A stretch of DNA of 7,381 nucleotides, taken from the NCBI GenBank assembly GCA_905233405.1, contig CAJOEG010000165.1, forward strand, positions 1 to 7,381. Direction: 5' to 3'. The notes below the pieces were generated by a model that was given only the letters and a program-made list of their open reading frames with translations, was not told the origin of the DNA and ran no database searches. This document shows, in pieces, positions 1 through 4,900 of the stretch (positions within the stretch are counted from its first letter, which is position 1; every line of letters starts with the position of its first letter). A program made the translations under genes and the position numbers. Source of the stretch: an uncultured Bacteroidales bacterium (GTDB taxonomy: Bacteria > Bacteroidota > Bacteroidia > Bacteroidales > ML635J-15).

Positions 1-423
1 AGTATACCTAACCTTGCCTTCAAAAGCCGAATACACAGGGTCACCTATATTTAAAGGTATGTCGCTGCCTGTATGCGCACGTCCGTGACGCCAGCCGTAC
101 TTCGAGAACACAAAACCTACACGCGGCATACAAAAGTCAGTAGAATCTTCAATGAGCGGCAGAATTATGGTATCGGGAAGAGTTGCAATGTCGAAATTCC
201 TGTACGAATTATGGTCGGTGGTCAACCAGTCGGAATCGTATTGTTCCGAATTTACATGCTTGGGCTTTGGCATAACCAGAGAATCCCAAGTCATATTGTC
301 GTAGATGACAATCTTTACATATTTGTCGGCGGTAGATAAAGTATCCACCGAAACCCGTGCGTTATTCTGAGCAAGGATTTCGGCGGATAGAAACAATAAA
401 AACAAAAACAAACATCTATTCAT
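1..423 (-). CDS. Secreted M23 family (LytM/lysostaphin-like) metallopeptidase, N-terminal part, runs off the window
   Basis: Only the first 141 codons are in the window; no stop is reached at base 1. The product starts with a signal peptide (MNRCLFLFLLFLSAEILA, residues 1-18, likely cut after Ala18), so it is exported. After a roughly 85-residue linker comes the start of an M23 domain: a GFVFSKYGWRHGRAHTGSD stretch holding the H-x-G-x-D zinc-ligand motif (His117, Asp121), followed by GDPVYSAFEGKV, the usual strand after that motif. M23 enzymes are zinc endopeptidases that cut peptide cross-links of peptidoglycan, and the intact first motif suggests an active enzyme; the second motif (HxH) lies outside the window. 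A C-terminal LysM or other domain cannot be judged. The ATG at 423 is chosen because it begins the signal peptide and no other Met lies nearby. The gene follows tRNA-Glu but is separated from it by a terminator. Confidence 0.9.
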   Translation of the reverse strand, partial: MNRCLFLFLLFLSAEILAQNNARVSVDTLSTADKYVKIVIYDNMTWDSLVMPKPKHVNSEQYDSDWLTTDHNSYRNFDIATLPDTIILPLIEDSTDFCMPRVGFVFSKYGWRHGRAHTGSDIPLNIGDPVYSAFEGKVRYT

Positions 424-427
424 GCCA

Positions 428-458
428 CAAAGGTAAGCAAAAATGATGAAAAAACAAG
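428..458 (-). promoter_or_regulatory. Putative Bacteroidota promoter of the M23 peptidase gene
   Basis: On the minus strand a -7 box TACCTTTG (435-428) fits TAnnTTTG exactly, and 19 bases upstream is CTTG (458-455), a three-of-four match to the -33 box TTTG. The -7 box ends only four bases before the ATG at 423, so transcription would start at or next to the start codon. A perfect 10-bp palindrome, CTTTGCAAAG (463-472), sits just upstream and could be an operator, though nothing else supports this. Confidence 0.55.
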
Positions 459-570
459 TTTTCTTTGCAAAGTCATATAGTTGTTGGTATTTGTAATATA
501 CTTCTGTGGTAATACAATCTACAAATAAAATGTCAGCTTGTTTGGAAGGCATTCATAGTGCACAAAAACA

Positions 571-597
571 AAAAAGCCACTGAATTTCAGTGGCTTT
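571..597 (-). terminator. Rho-independent terminator of tRNA-Glu
   Basis: A perfect stem AAAGCCACTGA (573-583) pairs with TCAGTGGCTTT (587-597) around a three-base loop. On the minus strand it is followed by a T-rich run (575 down to about 564, broken by one G). It starts a few bases after the tRNA 3' end, so it ends the tRNA transcript and isolates it from the peptidase gene. Confidence 0.88.
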
Positions 598-600
598 CTG

Positions 601-672
601 CAGTCCGGCGGGGAATCGAACCCCGATTACCAGAATGAAAATCTGACGTCCTAACCATTAGACGATCGGACC
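601..672 (-). tRNA. tRNA-Glu (anticodon UUC)
   Basis: The 72-base cloverleaf reads on the minus strand from GGTCCGA at 672 to discriminator G at 601. The D arm is GTCT..GGAC with the loop AATGGTTA. The anticodon stem TCAGA/TCTGG closes the loop TTTTCAT, giving anticodon TTC, which reads GAA/GAG as glutamate. The variable loop is TAAT and the T arm is CGGGG-TTCGATT-CCCCG. The 3' CCA is not encoded (CAG follows), so it must be added by the CCA-adding enzyme. The acceptor stem has a G1-U72 wobble and an A7-C66 mismatch; all other stems pair well. It has its own promoter and terminator and appears to be a single-gene transcription unit. Confidence 0.97.
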
Positions 673-696
673 AAAATTCCCATCGTTTTGGGACTG

Positions 697-727
697 CAAA
701 AATAGTGCGTATTTTTCACATGGCAAA
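697..727 (-). promoter_or_regulatory. Consensus Bacteroidota promoter of tRNA-Glu
   Basis: The minus strand has TTTG (727-724), exactly 19 bases, then TATTTTTG (704-697), a full match to the sigma-ABfr-type consensus TTTG-N19-TAnnTTTG. Transcription would begin near 691-692, leaving a pre-tRNA leader of about 20 bases for RNase P. A full consensus is expected for a strongly expressed stable RNA. Confidence 0.85.
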
Positions 728-878
728 ATGTTTTTTCATTTTTTTTGAAAAAATGTTGGTTTTTGAGATGTCAACCTATTCAAACATCTATAAATCAATA
801 GATTATACACCAATAATTATACATTATACTTTGCAACGGTTTGCAATGCGTTGCGATGAATTAAACATGTGTGTAATC

Positions 879-908
879 TGTAGAGACGCGCCATAGCACG
901 TCTCTACA
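879..908. repeat. REP-like palindromic element
   Basis: TGTAGAGACG (879-888) and CGTCTCTACA (899-908) are perfect 10-base inverted arms around a ten-base centre, CGCCATAGCA, in which the pairs 890-897 and 891-896 could also form. GTAGAGACG/CGTCTCTAC palindromes are, to my memory, scattered in many copies through several Bacteroidota and cyanobacterial genomes, so this is probably a dispersed repeat. It lies between the end of yebC and the tRNA promoter, outside any coding region. No T-run follows it directly, so it is not a classic terminator. Confidence 0.7.
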
Positions 909-916
909 ATTCACAC

Positions 917-948
917 AAAAAAAAGGTCGGATTTGTATTTCCGACCTT
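917..948 (-). terminator. Rho-independent terminator of yebC
   Basis: AAGGTCGGA (923-931) pairs with TCCGACCTT (940-948) around an eight-base loop, and on the minus strand eight T's (924-917) follow at once. It starts 20 bases after the yebC stop codon. Confidence 0.92.
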
Positions 949-968
949 ACATATTTGAAAAAAAATCC

Positions 969-1718
969 TTATTCTTCCATTGAAGCGATGATTTCGTCAG
1001 TCATTTCCATATTGTGGAATACGTTTACAACATCATCGTCGTCCTCGAGAACGTCTATGAGCTTCAAAACGCCCTTTGCGTCATCAGGAGAAATAACCTT
1101 GGTGTCGTTCGGGATTCTTCTGAGTTCGGCGCAAGTAGGAACGATATTCATTTCTTCCAACTTCTTGTTTACGTTGCCGAAATCTTCGAACGAGCAAGTA
1201 ACTGTGATGGTTTCTTCATCTGCTTCGATGTCTTCTGCACCAGCGTCAATAATTTCAAGTTCAAAATCGTCCATACTGATTGAATCTGACATTGGAATCT
1301 CGAAAACGCCCTTGCGCTCGAACAAGAAACTCAAAGAACCGTTAGTGCCGAGAGTACCGTTGAACTTGTTGAAAGCTGCGCGTACCGACGAAACGGTTCT
1401 GTTGTTGTTGTCTGACAAGCATTCAACGAAAAGAGCGATACCGTGAGCTGCGTATCCTTCGAAAGTGATTTCCATGAAGTTTGCACCGTCCTGATCACCT
1501 TTCTTGATAGCCCTTTCGATATTGTCCTTAGGCATGTTAACACCCTTTGCATTCTGGACAGCAAGCCTCAATTTTGCGTTATAGTTGGGGTCGGTTCCTC
1601 CACCTTCCTTTACTGCTATTGTTATTTCCTTTGCTAACTTTGAGAAAATCTTTGATCTCTTAGCGTCCAATGCGCCTTTCTTTCTCTTAATCGTTGACCA
1701 TTTATTATGTCCTGACAT
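969..1718 (-). CDS. yebC: YebC/PmpR (TACO1) family protein
   Basis: This 249-residue protein is full length for the family (about 240-250). It begins with the signature MSGHNKWSTIKRKKGALDAK, followed by the helical N-terminal domain (about 1-75, with KIFSKLAKEITIAVKEGG and MPKDNIERAIKKG). Next are the two alpha/beta domains, marked by ITFEGYAAHGIALFVECLSD and NRTVSSVRAAFNKF (about 80-135) and by the acidic end LEDDDDVVNVFHN (about 220-235). Family members were long called DNA-binding transcriptional regulators; more recent work on bacterial YebC and mitochondrial TACO1 supports a role at the ribosome in easing translation of difficult stretches such as polyproline. It acts in the cytoplasm. 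The ATG at 1718 matches the conserved family start. The gene has its own promoter and terminator and its neighbours are unrelated, so it seems monocistronic. No unusual residues are seen. Confidence 0.97.
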   Translation of the reverse strand: MSGHNKWSTIKRKKGALDAKRSKIFSKLAKEITIAVKEGGGTDPNYNAKLRLAVQNAKGVNMPKDNIERAIKKGDQDGANFMEITFEGYAAHGIALFVECLSDNNNRTVSSVRAAFNKFNGTLGTNGSLSFLFERKGVFEIPMSDSISMDDFELEIIDAGAEDIEADEETITVTCSFEDFGNVNKKLEEMNIVPTCAELRRIPNDTKVISPDDAKGVLKLIDVLEDDDDVVNVFHNMEMTDEIIASMEE

Positions 1719-1756
1719 ATAACTTTTATTTTATTTAACTTTTCAAAAACGATGCA

Positions 1757-1790
1757 CAAAATTACAAAATAATTTTTTTCATTGCACAAA
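1757..1790 (-). promoter_or_regulatory. Putative promoter of yebC
   Basis: The minus strand has TTTG (1790-1787) and TAATTTTG (1764-1757), both perfect matches to the Bacteroidota -33 and -7 boxes. The spacing is 22 bases, slightly longer than the favoured 19-21. It would give a leader of roughly 34 bases that is A/T-rich and has no Shine-Dalgarno sequence. Confidence 0.55.
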
Positions 1791-1825
1791 TCAGAAGAAA
1801 AAAAATAATTGCAATGTGCTTTTCA

Positions 1826-1854
1826 ACAAAAAAGGACGGCATTGAACCGTCCTT
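1826..1854 (-). terminator. Rho-independent terminator of the BspA-like adhesin gene
   Basis: AAGGACGG (1832-1839) and CCGTCCTT (1847-1854) form an eight-base stem with a seven-base loop. On the minus strand six T's (1833-1828) follow, then GTTG. It lies about 140 bases after the adhesin stop codon, beyond a cluster of small hairpins. The plus strand also has a T-run after the stem (1857-1862), but no plus-strand gene uses it. Confidence 0.82.
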
Positions 1855-1865
1855 GATTTTTTCAG

Positions 1866-1984
1866 TCGCTTCGCGAGAAATATTACAAATCTACACAAAT
1901 TTTACAAATCTTATTTGTTTAATTTGAAACATATTTGTCAAATTTAACTTCGTTGAGGGCTTCGCCGTTCTGCCCTTTAGGGCA
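1866..1984. repeat. Cluster of small palindromes in the 3' region of the adhesin gene
   Basis: This A/T-rich stretch holds several short hairpins that share a small loop: TCGC-TTC-GCGA (1866-1876), ACAAAT-CTT-ATTTGT (1904-1918), AAC-TTC-GTT (1946-1954), GGC-TTC-GCC (1958-1966), and TGCCCT-TT-AGGGCA (1971-1984). GCCCT (1972-1976) can pair with AGGGC on either side (1956-1960 or 1979-1983), so two folds exclude each other. The minus strand also has three ATTTGT copies about ten bases apart. The layout suggests a decayed or modular extragenic repeat, but I cannot show other copies within the window. Confidence 0.45.
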
Positions 1985-1995
1985 CTTTTATTTCT

Positions 1996-4900
1996 TTACA
2001 AATTTTCGTTGGCTGAGCGTAGCCGAAGCCGTGCGGATGCATAAACCCCTGCCTTCAATTCTTCCACATTGCAAACCGCATTGTCGCTATTTACCTCAAT
2101 GCGCCTTACTACCTGTCCCATCACATTCACAATCGCTATTTCCGAAATTGTTTCGGATGAGGTGATGTTGAGAATGTCTTTGGCTGGATTCGGGAAGATA
2201 TTGATTTCCGTTGTAACACTTTCTTCAATGTCAGTTGCAGGAGCAAACGAAGCAATGAACATTGCATCAGCCGTCACGGTAATTATCCGGGGATTTTCAG
2301 TGTTGTCGTCGCTCCAAGAGATGAACTCGTAACCTTCGGCTGCAATAGCTTCGATTGTTATTTCCGTACCTTCCGGATAGATACCACCACCTGTTACGGT
2401 TCCTTGCGACGGATTGGCGGGAACTGCCGTAATGGTGTAGTTCGTTACAGACGATGATGCCTCTCCGAAAGTTGCTACGTATGCCGCATTGCCCGACACG
2501 GTTATTGTTCGAGGATTTTCAGTGTTGCCGTCGTTCCACGAAACAAATTCGTAGCCGTCGTTCGGAATTGCCATAAGAGTAACGTCAAGCCCTGCCGGAT
2601 AGGTGCCGCTTCCTGCCGCAACACCAAAGTTCTCGTTGTTGCTGAAGACGCTAATTGTATAATCCTCAACATATTCGTTTGCAACGACATTGGAATACAA
2701 TTCAAATTCCTCATTCTTGGCACCGCTGCTTCCAACTATCTTTATCTGGTAGAACATTCCTTCCTCCAATGTGTTGGTATTGTCGGTGTATGAATTTATG
2801 GATGACGGAATTACAGCAATTCTTACCATATTTCTCGAACTTGTGCCCCTGTAAATCTCGTATGTGCCGAACTCAACTCCCTCGTAGTGCGACCAGATTA
2901 GATTCCAAGTAGTTCCTGCTCCACGGTTTATTGTGAGATGCATGGTCTTGTGCGGCTCGCTCATCGGCGACATTCCTCCGCACTCGTCTATTGCGCAAAT
3001 CTTGTAGCGGTAGGCCCTTGCCGTAAAGTCGGCGGTCGGGTCGGTCCACGAGCGCTGGAGTGGCTTAGCTATCCTTTGGACAAGCGTATATATAGCGGTT
3101 TCGGTGTCCTCCCTGTAAATTTCAAAGCCGCGTACGCCAACGGTGTCGGCATTGTTCAAAGTCCACTGTACCATATTGCAACTGGCGGTGCCGCTGTACC
3201 TAAGTCCCACGTATTTCAGCTGCGGAGCCACCGTGAGAAGCGAGCTGTAGCCAACCGTCGCCATTTCCGATAATCCACGGCAGCCGTTTGTGTCAACCAC
3301 CTCAACATAGTATTGTCCGGGAGCGGTTACGGTTGCAGTGCCAGTGTTTTCACCGGTCGACCAGTTGTATTCTTCGTATTCGCCAGTTGAGAGAATGCCA
3401 TCAATGGTGATTTCTGGTTGCGGAAGCGGATAAATCACAAGGTCGAGCCTTACAATGCTGTCGGCGGAATTGGATGCCGTAAATGTCTGGTAGTATGAAT
3501 TCGTTTCGGTGTAGGTTGCATCGTTCCAAGTGTAGCTGCCGCATGCTGTGTCGGCTATGGTGACATACACGGGCTGCGGAGTGTCATCGACCTCGAATGT
3601 TGCGATGTAGAGCGTGTCGCCCGAAACCGTGATTGTGCGCGGATTGTCTGTGTTGTTGTCGTTCCACGATAGGAAGCGGTAGCCCTCGTTGGCGATGGCC
3701 TCAATCTCCCTTTCCTCGCCGTAGTCGAATGTTCCGCCGCCGCTTACGGTTCCCTTCGTGCTGTTGTTCGACACTACCATAACCGTGTGTTGGTCAATGG
3801 CAAAGGTAGCGGTGTAGGTTGTATCTCCAGTTACGGTTATTGTACGTGGATTGTCGGTGTTACCGTCGTTCCACTGAACAAAATGGTAGTGCTCGTTGGC
3901 GGTAGCTACGATATTAGCCTCCGTTTCGCACGAGAATGTACCATCACCGGTTACGCTTCCCATGTCGCTGTCGGCGGTTTGCGCTGTTAATACGAGGGGG
4001 GTGGTATCATTCTGAATGTCCGTGAATTGTCCCCACAGGCTGTCGTTTCGGTAGGCTTCATCGGCAGCGCAGGGTGTCCAAAGGGTTGCAGATGTGTATA
4101 TTTGTGATGGGAAAACATCTGCTGCACCAAGAATAGGTGGATTTTCTGCCAATATGTTTATGTCTATGAGGTTTTCTGAATTCACGAAAGCATTACTACC
4201 TATATTTTCTACGGATTTGCCGATTGTAACCGATGTTAGCTCATAAAGTCCATAAAATGTCATTTCTGGCACATTAATCACGCTATCGCCAATATTTACT
4301 GAGGAAATAGGATTACCACCCCAACCAAATGGAGGACCTACACCTCCCTGATTGCTACAATTAATAGCATTGTAATTTACAGTTAACAGTCCATTGCAAT
4401 TAAAAGCACTTGCTCCTAAACTTGTAACACCTGATGGTATTGTAATCTCTGTTAGTCCGCTACAACCATCAAATGCAGAACTGCCAATGTTTGTTACCGA
4501 ATTGGGTATTGTTACCGATGTTGCCGAGGGATTGCAACCCGTAAGATTAGTTTTGCTTTCGTCGGAATACACAAGATCATCGTCAATGAAACCATTTAGT
4601 GTCAGCGCTCCCCACGGACTACCAGTTGCCGATTCGTGGTGATATACGATATTTTTAACATTATAAAATGCATCATTCCCAATGCTCTCCACCTCATCTG
4701 GAATTGTAACAGAAAAAAGTCTTGTACAATTCTCAAATGCATAATTATCGATGCTAGTAACAGAATTGGGGATGGTAGTGTTCTTGTATCCAGCAATCAA
4801 TTTGTTGGTGGCAGTTTCAATTATTGCATTGCAGTTATCTCGCGAATCGTAAACCGTATTTCCCGACTCTACAGTTATGGTTTCAAGTCCGCTATTCTGA

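Noticed and set aside
488..527. TATTTGTA (488-495) and TACAAATA (520-527) as an operator
   Set aside because: Eight-base A/T-rich arms 24 bases apart are likely by chance in this A/T-rich spacer, and their position relative to the promoter gives no support.
599..698. TGCAGTCC (599-606) and GGACTGCA (691-698) as inverted repeats around tRNA-Glu, possibly a misfolding or attachment-site structure
   Set aside because: The right copy overlaps the -7 box and the expected start site, so it would not be wholly transcribed. There is no integrase gene or second tRNA-end copy to suggest an attachment site.
705..896. Plus-strand ORF of 63 codons
   Set aside because: It overlaps the tRNA promoter and the palindromic repeat, has low complexity, and shows no family resemblance or ribosome-binding context.
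955..1446. Plus-strand ORF of 163 codons rich in serine
   Set aside because: It is the antisense shadow of yebC, a well-conserved gene; the serine richness comes from reading its acidic codons in reverse.
1919..1957. In-frame stretch NEVKFDKYVSN followed by a stop downstream of the adhesin, considered as a cut-off remnant of the sorting domain
   Set aside because: A stop codon at 1990-1988 in the same frame precedes it, and the segment IRTASATLSQRKFVKK before that stop is a better fit for the missing end. The sequence also overlaps the hairpin cluster.
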